From Branchiostoma floridae (lineage: Eukaryota; Chordata; Leptocardii; Amphioxiformes; Branchiostomatidae): a stretch of 64,000 bases of DNA. This document shows positions 47,686 to 58,595 of the stretch, in pieces. Location: the NCBI RefSeq assembly GCF_000003815.2, contig NC_049994.1:10081148-10145147 (forward strand). The letters run 5' to 3'. Each line of letters starts with the position of its first letter. Within the stretch, counting starts at the first letter, position 1. A program made the position numbers and the translations under genes. A model generated the notes under the pieces. It was not told the origin of the DNA. It ran no database searches and saw only the letters and a program-made list of their open reading frames with translations.

Positions 47686-50600
47686 TTACTTAGCAGTCGA
47701 CAACTGTTGTTCCTTACTTTGGTGGGGAACCCTCTCCCATGTCTCCGGTCCTGTTATCTTGTACTCTGCATTTCTAAAGTGCTGAGGATCAGAAAACCGA
47801 CGCGCGAAGGCATCCATAAACATTTCGGTTTGACCCTGAGGGAAAGGTTGCCTGGTCACCATTGCTAAATCTGTGACATATGACATATACAGAGGGAATA
47901 TAGCATGGGCCTTGCGTGGAGCTAGGCCTGCTTCTAGACGTGATCTAAAGTCTTCGTCAATTTCATGATCCATGGCTGCCTTAGAGGGAAGGCTAATGCT
48001 GCCATCCAAGACGCCGAGAGCAAACTTGATCTGGAGCTGAAACAAGGCAAATGTTAGGGCATGGTGTGTGAGCCCTGCAAACGACATAGTAGGATAGGTG
48101 GTGTTAGTGATATGCTTGTACAGTGGGTAAGCCCTGCCATCGTTGATAGTGATGCCACATTCGGGTGTAAGGAATGGGAAGCTGAGGCTGTAACCTGTAC
48201 AGTAGACGATATTGTCTGCGAGGAACTCTTGTCCGTCCTGAAACCTGACTGTGTTCGGGCCCACGATACTTTCTACTCTAGGGGCTTGTGTAACGTTAGG
48301 AGGTAGCTTGTTTATTTTCATGATAGGTGGGTTAGAATGACTGATGACGACACGTTCGGCGACCCGAGACAGCTCAACACATAGGTCTATCCCTGAAGTG
48401 GAAGCCCCCATGATGACGACGTTTTTCCCAGTGTACGGTTCTGGTACTCGGAAGTCATGGCTGTGCATGGTCCTGCCCTGGAACTGGTCTGTACCGGGGA
48501 TGACCGGAGTAAACGGGACGGAATATCTCCTGCATGCAGTAGAAGTGAAAAACAGATTGTTTTTTGTCTATAGAGGCTGCTACAATTACGTCATCGATAA
48601 AGATTAAACATTCAGGTAATAAGATACGCCAAAAAGCAGTTACTCAAGCAACTAAATATGCTTTTGGAAACGGTCAGACATTTCAGTGTCACTGATGAGA
48701 GACATCGGGTGTTATCTGAAACGTCTGACCGTATGGGAGTCTGGTAAACCAAATAGGATGACAAGCAGGCTGGGCGTAATTGGCTAACCATACAAAAAGT
48801 GCCACATAACCGCTAGTCTTCATAACATGCTCTTTGGGGCCTTTTTCGGCTCATAATGCACTTTTGCTGGCCATTTCTTTTTGTACTGGGTCTCTGATTG
48901 CCGGCCGTTGCTGATCCAATGGCCCATAGGGTGTATCATGACCCGAAAAAGGCCCCAGAGAGCCTGCTATGGAGGCTACACATAACATAAGAATGGGGGT
49001 TTGCATCTTTACGTGTATTTGCTTCGCTTTGGACTACGTACCCGCCATTACACACCATGACTGCATCAAACTGTTCCGTTGTAGGGCTTTCCTTAGCCGT
49101 GACCTTGGATGTCGTGACCTGCCATTTCATGGTGCCATGGACGTGGACAGGTTTCACGACATCAACCCTGTTCAGAAACTGGGAAACAGAGAAAGGATCG
49201 AAGCTGTTTTTACTCGTTGGTTCGCAAGAAAGCTTTCCTCACAATATTTTCTCAATTTTCCCATCAAATATCTGCAGCAGGATAGATGTCACATATCCAA
49301 GTTGCGCAGTAGAGGGCTCAACCTGATTTTGGTGCCGCCTAAAATCTTTGTTACCTCCTTACCTTGGCAATTCTGACCCAATCTGGAGACTTTTGGGTTA
49401 GAAGGAACAGGTAGGTTCTAAGCTTTGCCATTTTGGTCAAAGTATGTTTAGTTTTTAAACTTCATGACGGATTTGAGTTTTTGGGTTTGGAATCAGGAGA
49501 AAATTGGGGACAAAGGTATAGGGTGAGCATTTCTCGGAGTTTCAGCCAGTTGACAACCTGTTTTATTCGAATGTTTATAAAGATGACCATTGTGACTTTC
49601 TGGTGGAGAATAACTTTTAGGATTGAAATCAGAGTAAGTGCTTTGCTGAAGTCTTATTTAAGTGTATTTTCCTGTGGGCAGGTCTCCGCCCTGCACTTTT
49701 ATATATCGGTTTGATAATGACCAATTCTTTAGGCGAAATCCATCAAGCAAGTCACACGGTACCTTAATATGATTGTGAAGTCCGAAGTTCTCTGCATAGT
49801 TCTCCAGGTACCGAAGTACCTCCCTGTGTGGTAGGAACGATGGCAGGCTGCTGTCGTGTGGAAAGTCTGGGAAGGTCATCGCCTCCTTGGGAACATTTGT
49901 CCTTTTGGAGAAAACAAATAAAATCATTTTGTACCGATCAGAACGCTCCTCCCTCTCTCTCGCAACTGTGTTTGAACCTGTTTAAAACTAGTCTCTGTCG
50001 TGATGGCGATCATTGATCGATTCTTGAGCGCTTTCAGCGTTCTGGCTAATTTTAGGTCGAGCAGCCGTCACATCGCCATCGCCGCAGTAGTAAAATGGGA
50101 ATTTAATTAATAGTCAGTAATTTGTCACGAGGCGCCCATCTCCGTTTCAGTAGCCCTGGGCCACACAACTTTGTGCAATCACTACAGCAGGGGGTAAGTC
50201 CAGTAGTGTCGTGTGTTCATCAACTTCTATTTCTCTTTCCAGAATGCTAAGCAGAGAAGGCAGTATGTGCCACTTTTTAAGTCTTTGGTATGACTCGGCC
50301 TTGGATCGAACACACGACCTACCGAATGAAAGGTGAACGCCCACTCGGCCATTGCACTCGGTCACGTCACGTCAGTTATGTAAAGACCAATTATGGCGCA
50401 CAATATTTTCGCAAAGTAATCTGTATCCGTGGCATTAGGCATTACATGTATATGTGCAAAGTGTGAAAGTTCCCAACCGCGCTCTGAACTGAAGTCCCTT
50501 CATGACATGTCATGGAATGAACCCTGTTTCGAAACGCAGACGTGCGACATAGTCATTTTCAACTGTCTTCAAAGAAGAAGTCAACCACCGTAATAGTTAC

Positions 50601-51113
50601 GTAGATTTAGTACCCTATTCTGTATCGTATGTACACTCGTCCACTTGAAATTTGTATATTAGAATTTAGTTTACCACCGCGTACTAGTACTTAGACCGCA
50701 TTCATCCATTTCATGTATTTAGTCTTTCTTCTCTTGCAATTAGCCCCATGGGCATGAATTTGCAATAAAACATTTCCATTGATATAAATTCGGTACATGT
50801 ATGATACCGTTGACTTTGAAAAGTGGATTCTTTTTAGATTACAGCTATGGACGTCCATCATCAAGTACAGGTTACTAAGAAGTTACGAAAATAGCTGTGA
50901 CAGCTTGTTGCACCTCAGGTTTTTGTACATGTTGGATCGCAGGGGAAGCCCGTGCTCGTCCGTCCCCGTCCGTTCCGTGTACACAAAGGTCCCGCCCACC
51001 GCCGCTGTCTGCTCGTACACGGTCGGCACGTAGCGGTCAGGTTCGGCCGACAGGTAGCGCGCCGCGCACAGGCCGGCCGGGCCCGCGCCGATTACAGCAA
51101 CACGGAGTGCCAT
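47686..51113 (-). CDS. Flavin-containing monooxygenase, tandem copy C
   Basis: Four coding exons: 51113-50914, 49901-49763, 49178-49042 and 48529-47686 (439 residues). It has GAGPAG (9-14), the FMO signature FQGRTMHSHDF (175-185), NADPH motif GASTSG (200-205) and YCTGY. Two departures from A and B stand out. The GGTW motif reads GGTF (Trp43 to Phe), and exon 2 ends HNHIK where A and B have HKYIQ. Intron 1 carries a minus-strand SINE and intron 3 a family H hairpin relic, neither in the other copies. The C-terminus matches B (QLSTAK). It is the first gene in the array in transcription order. All splice sites are GT-AG, so it looks functional. Substrate is unknown. Confidence 0.92.
48815..48977 (+). 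repeat. Family H hairpin element, shortened copy in FMO-C intron 3
   Basis: The left end AGTCTTCATAACATGCTCTT and right end GAGAGCCTGCTATGGAGGCT pair. The block 'GGCTCATAATGCACTTTTGC' matches the left arm of the 29.1-kb element, while much of the right arm is deleted. Confidence 0.75.
50150..50365 (-). mobile_element. tRNA-derived SINE, minus strand, in FMO-C intron 1
   Basis: Read on the minus strand the head has an A box, TGGCCGAGTGGGCG, and a B box, TGTTCGATCCA, about 30 bases later, as in Ser/Leu-type tRNAs. The tail runs on to about 50150. No complete cloverleaf or anticodon arm could be confirmed, so SINE is preferred over a tRNA gene. Confidence 0.6.
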
Positions 51114-52810
51114 TTTTGGTGACGACGTTTGCTCAGTGACACCATTGATAATTGGCTGACATTTGTCCTGATATGAACTCTTGAGCAGAGCACACCTTAT
51201 GGTGTGTCGTTGTCAAAAGTAGTCCCGTCCAAAAAGTAAAAAAGTTGAATTTTGAATCAGAGTTACAAAACATGCCGTTTCAGCAAAGCGACTTAATGTA
51301 CAGTAAAACGTCAAGAAGATAAAGCTTAAGGTTTTGTAGAAGAGAAGAAATCAGTGGTCGCAGGTCGCGTCGGAGGTCTACAGTACATTGTTTGAAGTGC
51401 TGCGGTCTACTGTTAGTGTAATTATGGTATTTTTCCACTTATTCGTTCTCAACCCGTCGGACAGGACAGCATAGCCATAGGTCTCTAACATTCTAAAAAC
51501 GCCCTTCAACCTAACGAAAACGTTATTTGTAAATAATCACCTCACTGCGTACTTTTCTCCACCACTGGCCATACCACCCTTGTTGTTTTGACGCAATATC
51601 AGCAATTTTAGCTCAAGACGGAACACTTTATCTTCTGTGGACCTTAATTTGTACCAATGGACACCTTTTATACTATGGGTTTTCGTAACTACGTTTTTAA
51701 AAACAACATCTCACGCAAGTTGTCTACCCAGAATTCAAACCAAACCCGCCTTATATGAATGAGCTACGTCCCCCCCCCCCCTGAAAACGATGTAGGATTT
51801 CTAACTAGGCAATCCTCTTAGCTATGTCAATCATGTTGCTTAAAATGGTTTTAATTCCCCTTGTACGAGTTGCTCTCCGATAAGGCTGCCAAGAGTCTAT
51901 GGCCTTTCATCTAGTACGTACTTGTGCAGCCATTCGATGTCCCTAACCACACATCTTTCTCTGATGTCCATCATAGAGCTTACTTACCTTGAGGCCTGCC
52001 CTGTTTCTGGCCATGTCCTGCCGAGAATAAACACTCATTCTGCGGATATCTAGCGTTTGAGTCACTTCTTCCGTAATAAGCCATCACCCTATTAAAGTAG
52101 AAGTAGTCCACTGTGTTCTGCTGCTGCTGCGGTGGTCTGGGCACCCTGCAACTGCAACCAGTCTTTCTTCAACTCTCTCCACTTTGTCCGGTTCGTCGCG
52201 ATTTCCTTAGCTCCCGTAGTTTTCACCCGGGTACCGTAAGACTCCCTAAGTACCTTTTCTGTAAGGAACGCGTCCTGTGAGCAGACTTTAAATATCCTGC
52301 CCAATTAATGTCTCATCTAGTCGATTGATTGACGTTCTCGTAGATATGTTGTACTGTGTCGTCTGCGGACGTAAAATCCTGGTCAAGAAACTCTTTGAAA
52401 GTCGTATCTTCCAAGAAGCCACGATCCTCTTGTGTGTGTGATGGACTTCTTGACTCCCTAGATATTACAAGGACGTGGAAACTCACTACGCCAAGCTGGA
52501 GGTTCAGAAAGAGAAGGAGTCTTTAATTGACTTGCGCATGCGTATTAGACCAGCAGTGTGCATACAGCCCTTGCCACACAACACAAAAATCCGTCGGATG
52601 ACGAGTTTTGTACCCTCATTGTTATTAGTTAGCTCATTGTTGTCTTAATCATCGCGCCCGGTGTTATCCCCAGCGATTTTTGTAAGGATGGGGCGACGTT
52701 CGCAGGTCACAAAGCCGAATTAATATGATAGACATATAGATATATAATTTAACAGGGTGGAATTTCATGGGCAAAATCTGCGCAATCCTTTGTCGATTTT
52801 ACATACATAC

Positions 52811-52875
52811 ATTCGGTTGACCTTAAGATTCGGGTGGTCTTAAAAACCGGGTGACCTTAGATTCGGGTGACCTTT
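52811..52875 (+). repeat. 17-bp tandem repeat, four units, with TGACCTT cores
   Basis: ATTCGGTTGACCTTAAG, ATTCGGGTGGTCTTAAA, a CCGGGTGACCTTAG unit and an ATTCGGGTGACCTTTC unit follow one another (cores at 52818, about 52835, 52852 and 52868). Three of the four contain the nuclear-receptor half site TGACCT. Confidence 0.8.
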
Positions 52876-55189
52876 CAACAATCCGACGACAGTGGGGTGC
52901 TTCAGTGGCTATCGGAATTTTTGTCTTGGGCATAACATGCTCAGAAAGGTGTATTTTCTGCTTGTAGGGGTTGTCGCAGAATGTGTATTGTTCAATTCTG
53001 GCCCGAATTTGTGACTTTTGCCATGTTTCGTCCTATGATTGACCTGAGATGACCCTGTTTTCGCCTTTGTTGGACTGACCCATATTGGAACAAGGGGTGA
53101 ATCCTTTGTGACGTGGCATTTCAATCTTTAGGCCCTAGAATATCGGAGGTGACCTCATGCTTTTTCGTATTGAAATAAACCTTACCAATCTATCGCTTTA
53201 TATTGGGGTAAAACGTAAGGTTTGAAGAAATAGGTGGATTTGTTTTGAAGTAGTTTTTTTTCATTTTTGAATGTTGATATTGTCGAAACTGGGATCTTTT
53301 AAAATAAAATCAAAATGAAACGAAAAAGCAAAAATAGCGCGTTCAATCAGCAAAATGTATAACCTGATTGGATAAACTCGCCAGGTATCACCAATTCACG
53401 ACCGCCAGATTTTATTGATACATGTAGTATCCCCGAGTGATTAGTGTAATTCCCTGCTATACCGCCTGGAGGCGTCAATGCGCCACCAGAAATTATCTCA
53501 CGACATATTTACATCACACTGTACTATCAAGTCATGCTCAGGACTTGCGCAATATTGTCCAGCATGCGCATTCTGGCCAATGTTCAAGTAATTCATGGAG
53601 CAGGTTGTGATGTCACAGCGTCTCCTTGCGAGAATTTGCTGCATTGCATGGCATTGGTGTGTCGTCACTGATGATAGAATCGCGATGCGTTAACATTTTC
53701 GCAATATACTATATAGTATCGTCTCCTGAAAACAACAATCCCAATGCAAGACTGATCTGTGATCAACACATTCATGAAGTTTATCTAACAATTTTTGACC
53801 CTGGGCGGCGTTGGGGTCGCTTAAGTACCCCGATACCTGTATGCCATGCGCCAGTCTCATCTAGTACATTATTGTTGATATAGATCATACATTTGTATAA
53901 TATACCTTTATTGCTCTCCAAATAATCTCTTTTTCTCTATTGTGGTCACTGTTGCTTGCCTTGGAATGAAACAGCAGCGTCCCGAATATTTGCTCTCGTG
54001 GTTGTCCATATTCCTGTTCAAACGCTAAATTCTCCTACGTGCGTCACGTGTTTGCATCACGCACGAAGTTGCCTCCCCTGCCCTTCAACGGCCGTCTCTC
54101 TCTCTCTCTCTTCCTTATAATCTCTCTCTCTCTGTGTCTCACTATATATGCATATATACTATATATACATATTTGCTCAGTTATGGCGAAAACGGCACAA
54201 ACAACAGAACGAAGAAAGAAGAAAGCTTGTCCAAATAAGCTTTTCGCAACCTTTGCAAATTAGTTGTATTTTCCCTCATCTTGCCAACGAAAGTGTGTAT
54301 TCTCTTCAAACGAAATAATTGCGGATACTCCCTAAAGATATGGTACGTTGGTGGCATAGCAGGGTCCGAAATTGTACTTGGTGTTACCATTTACTTTATA
54401 ATGGAAATACCATGCAAACGTGCAAGTATGACTAAAAAGACAATGAAACACTTAAGTGTAAAAAAGATTCGTTTCTTCGTTTCGTTTTTTAGCTCTGTCT
54501 AATAGCTCGAACGTAGCGACGCCTATTCAGTGAGACATCAGAATAAGACCTTTATTGCGTGGCAATTGTAACAGGTACAATGTATGGGAATCTGTCCCGC
54601 TGGTGCCGTATTCTCCCTGTTCCACACGAGAAAAAATATCCCTCCCTGTTTGCGATAATGTCCAATGCCACCCAAAAAGCTAGACGCTCGTTAAACTCGG
54701 ATAAGCATAGCATCAGACGAAAACATGCAGACCTAATTTGCTTCATTGAAACTTTAAAAACAGAAACCCTCTCGGAGACGCCTCGGGTCAGACGAGGGCT
54801 ATCAAATGACACAAATGAAACTAAACAAAATTTTACGAGGAGGTGCAAGCTCGGAACGAACTGGCGCCATCGCCAGACAAAAAAGAATTCCGATGAAAAT
54901 TTTCCAAAGGAAGAAAAACAATTTCAATCTAATCCTGTTGATGATAAAAGGAAACAATCCAGCTGAAAAACATTTGAAGAAATGCTGACTAAATTGTTTT
55001 ATAGATCTACAGATAAGCGTCATTCCACACATAATTTTGTAACTGAAACTCTTTTCAAATTTTGCTTAAAATGTTGATTATGTATTATCTTGAAAACCCT
55101 ACAGGAAGAAAAAATTGATATGGCAAATTCAAATTACAAAAATGGCGATGTTTCTATCTACTCCTGAAATATAGGCTTTTTCGTTTACA

Positions 55190-55412
55190 CCCCACTCTAG
55201 TCGGGCGTCGATTTGTTAAAAGAATTGTCAAGCGAGCGCCCAACGGATTTCATAGCTTTTAAAATATGTTTTTTTTTTGTGTTCTGTTGTATTTTCAGTC
55301 ATACTTTTGATTCTATTTCTGTCAAAATTATCTTTCAGTTATGATATCAAGGGTTATACAAATCCAATCTTAGTCGGAGTCCGACCGCCGCATAGTGGAA
55401 TAGGGGCAGCTA
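55190..55412 (+). repeat. Inverted-repeat element, family C copy
   Basis: It begins CACTCTAGTCGGGCGTCG and ends 'GACCGCCGCATAGTGGAATA'. The core 'TTTTCAGTCATACTTTTGAT' and 'ATCAAGGGTTATACAAATCC' is shared with copies at 58 and 62-63.5 kb. Confidence 0.6.
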
Positions 55413-56653
55413 CACACATTGAGGCTGTTTTTCGTTTTTCTGTGCGTCGCGCCCCCTATCGGACAACGACAACGTGCAGTTCGGTTCATAACTGCTATAA
55501 CTTCCACAGAACCCGCGACAAAATTTTCTTAATAAAATGATACCGAATAATCCTAGATAAAAAGGGAAGGACAGAAATTAAGGAAGGAAAACTATGTCCA
55601 GGAAAGGTTTTTTTTTCATCGTTTTGTTTTTATCAGAGCAAGCAGGAAGATACAAAATTGTGCGCCTAAACCTCGATCACAAAGCCTTACAGATAACAGT
55701 ACTATAGTATACCGTATACCATATATACGTAATGACAGTATAATGTCGCAAAATTTTACCATATGTAAAGCAAATAACATAGGGGTTCTGAACTACAATA
55801 TTGTATCTTTCTCTTGATTCCTTGAGTTTATTTCGTTAGAATATTAAAGGTGAGTTCCAGGGGAACAGCAGTTGTGTGTGGAAATTATCTACAGAAGACT
55901 TAAGTCGGAACGAAATTATAAAAATGAGAAGAGATAGAATAATGGTGTTTTTAATAGGACAAATAAATGTTTCAGATCGTTCGATGGGTAGTGTTATATT
56001 TTTAGCAAAAAGACAGAAAAGCTCAAAATTCGTTGCATGCGGAATCACTTATATATCCCACATGCACCTATACAAAATGGCGTACTCCACTGACCTTAAC
56101 ATCGATAAACAACCAAAAATATCATTTCCGATTGCTTCTGCGTGACCTGTTAACGGCAAAAATAGGACTACTTAAAGCGTAATCATTTGAAATACGGAAT
56201 TGAAGATGTTTCGTTTGATTCCGCGAAATTTTGTAGCTTTTGTTTGATACAGTTGTGTGATGTCCTTTAGTTCGCACTCAGTTTTAGCTTGCATTTCGTA
56301 CAAAACCCAATCTTGCTGGTATTTCAGACATGAACTATTGTCCATACCGGTACGGTATGCGTCTATCTAAATATTGTATTATTTCATTCCAGTGAATAGA
56401 TAATTTCTATGATGTTATAGTTTCAAAGCACACGGTTACGATTAGCGCATTTTAATCAAACTCGTACCAAGGCCTGTACAGAACCAACCACCCGATATAT
56501 TTCGTCCATTATTTCGTTACCCGTCATCACAATATGGAAGAAAAGATATAACTATGAATCAAATTTGTATTTTCAAAATGTTTTGATTGATCATAGTATC
56601 TAGTTTTTAACAGTGGTTGTTTTTTCGTTGATCTTGAAAACACTTTTCAAGTG

Positions 56654-56898
56654 AACATAACGGTACCATGGAATGCATCTGTGTTGGTACGAGTAGTTAT
56701 GAAAGTACAATGTTAAACTTTCTTCCAACACAAAAGTACACACGGATCAAATTTTCAACCACCACTGTCGCTTTCTTCGGCATCAATACTGATGATGCTC
56801 AGAAAAAAGCAGCAGTGGTGGTTGAAAATTTGATCCGTGTGTACTTTTGTGTTGGAAGAAAGTTTAGCATATTGTACTACAACATAACGGTACCATGG
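56654..56898 (+). repeat. Long hairpin element flanked by an 18-bp direct repeat
   Basis: Perfect 53-base inverted arms lie at 56715-56767 and 56813-56865 (left arm starts AAACTTTCTTCCAACACAAA; right arm ends with its complement). Imperfect pairing continues both inward, leaving a loop of only about 10 bases, and outward. The direct repeat AACATAACGGTACCATGG is exact at 56654-56671 and 56881-56898. The 101-codon open frame across it reflects the symmetry and is not judged a gene. Confidence 0.9.
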
Positions 56899-57654
56899 GC
56901 AATTTTGTTCAATCCGTTCTATTACAGAACTCCAATCCTTCCTGTTATGTATCATACTTCAAACCATCCCTAATTACATTTCATAACGTTAGCATTGATA
57001 TGATGCTGAGGTTTTTATTGATGCACATAATGTTGGACTAATATCTCTGACGCCAAATTGAAATACTGACACTCGTTTGTCAATATACTTCTTCACGCGT
57101 ACGTCAACTAAAAGCAATGTGTGTCTAGTAATTATAAGCGTCCAAAACGAATTCTTACTTACAAACCATTGCCGTAGAAGACTGAACAATATGATATTAA
57201 AATCAAGAAACCCACATATCATCGAAGACGGTTGTAAAGTCGTCTTCCACTGTCTCAAAAGAAGAGGTTGCTCTATAGCTAGATTTTGGTATCTTACTTT
57301 ACCTTAGTCATCTGTTTCTATATTTTAATGTACTTATTATCATTACGCTGTGCGACATGTTATTAGCCTCGGGCGTCCATTTGCAAATAATCGATTATTC
57401 GATTATTAATAATGATAATGTAATCTTACTTCACCATGTCACTTTACCTGACTGCATCATAAGTATGATGACACATTTTGCGTTTTAGTCTGCCCGCTAT
57501 TTCGTTAACTGTCATCAAAATATGGAAGAAAAGACAGCCATACGAATTCAAGTCCAAGAATTTTGGTGTTTTTGATATATAGTACTTGGCTGTAATTGAT
57601 ATTTCGATGATATTTAACATCCAAATTTTACGTCAGAAATCCGTTCAGAGTGAT

Positions 57655-58595
57655 AATGATGCCCCCTTTGCAATAGGACGGCGCTCTCACCACGCTCTCT
57701 GTGACCTAGAAATCGAAAAATTGCTCAACGAATTGTATAGAAACAAAACGAATCTTTTAACGCTTCGTGTGTTGTGCTGTCTTCCAGCCAGACTTTTACA
57801 TTTTAGCTCCAAAGAGAACAAGATTTTCCTTATTTTTTTTCTATTCTCATGCCGTTTCATCCCAATATGGAATTTTAATATGGAAAATTAGGAAGCAAAA
57901 AAACAAAACAATAACAGCAACTAGCAATTTGAAAGACTAGAGAAAGTTTTCACTGTATCAAGGTAACTCCAAAGGACTAAAATCATTTTTATTTACATAT
58001 AAATATCGGAATAGAATTGATACTATTCTTGGTAACGTTTCATTTTTCTACCGATCTTCTACATGTTCTGTATGTAGTAAATTAATTGGCAACCATACCC
58101 CTTTTCCACTAGGACGGCGCTCTCGCCGCGCTCTCTCTGCGACCTAAAATTTTACAGATCGCTCAACGAATTGTATAGAAAAGAAACGAAATATTTTACA
58201 CTCTGTATTTGTGATCCTCTCAGTTACACTTTATATGCTGTATAATATGACCGGGATGAAATCAAAGGTTGCACATATCCTATTTAGATCGCAGTGAGAG
58301 CGCATCGCGCTCGCCGGCGACCTCTCTGCGACCTCTTTGCGCCCGCGCTGCGAACGAGCGATTTGACAGAGCGCTCGACGAGTATCGCAGATACAAAACG
58401 AATCTCTTTACACTGTGTCTTTCTTGCCTTTCAGTCATACTTTTACATTTTGCATCATATTTCAATGATAAAGTCTGAAATAGCTAGGGATATATTGAAT
58501 ATATTGGTTTATAACCAACAGTTACACAAATACAGTTTAGGTCGCAGAGAGGTCGCGGCCCGAACGCCGTCAGGTGGAATGAGGGGTTTTAAGTG
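57655..58595 (+). repeat. Cluster of family C inverted-repeat elements (left group)
   Basis: Three units follow one another at about 57655-57895 (partial), 58095-58320 and 58310-58590. Units open with ACTAGGACGGCGCTCTC and 'CTCTCTCTGCGACCTA' and close with 'GATCGCAGTGAGAGCGCATC' or 'AGGTCGCAGAGAGGTCGCGG'. The AT-rich cores contain CTCAACGAATTGTATAGAAA and CAGTCATACTTTTACATTTT. The last two units share an end. Confidence 0.7.

Larger units (their letters stand above)
51114..56653. other. Gene-free stretch
   Basis: The first 300 bases are the FMO-C 5' flank, homologous to the flanks of A and B. A 12-base poly-C lies at about 51770-51781. A minus-strand frame at 52092-52304 contains ATNRTKWRELKKDW, reminiscent of LINE C-termini, but this is too weak to call. 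A short frame from 52463 reads YYKDVETHYAKLEVQKEKES behind a possible acceptor (CTTGACTCCCTAG). It could be an exon fragment, but no partner exon was found. A CT/TA microsatellite is at about 54095-54175. I see no other gene. Confidence 0.45.

Noticed and set aside
54559-54966. 135-codon plus-strand frame, Lys/Asn/Thr rich, with an overlapping minus frame
   Set aside because: Both strands are open over the same DNA and neither shows a domain; likely chance or decayed repeat.
56668-56973. 101-codon open frame across the hairpin
   Set aside because: Its sequence comes from the two mirror-image arms; an overlapping antisense frame exists for the same reason and there is no family match.
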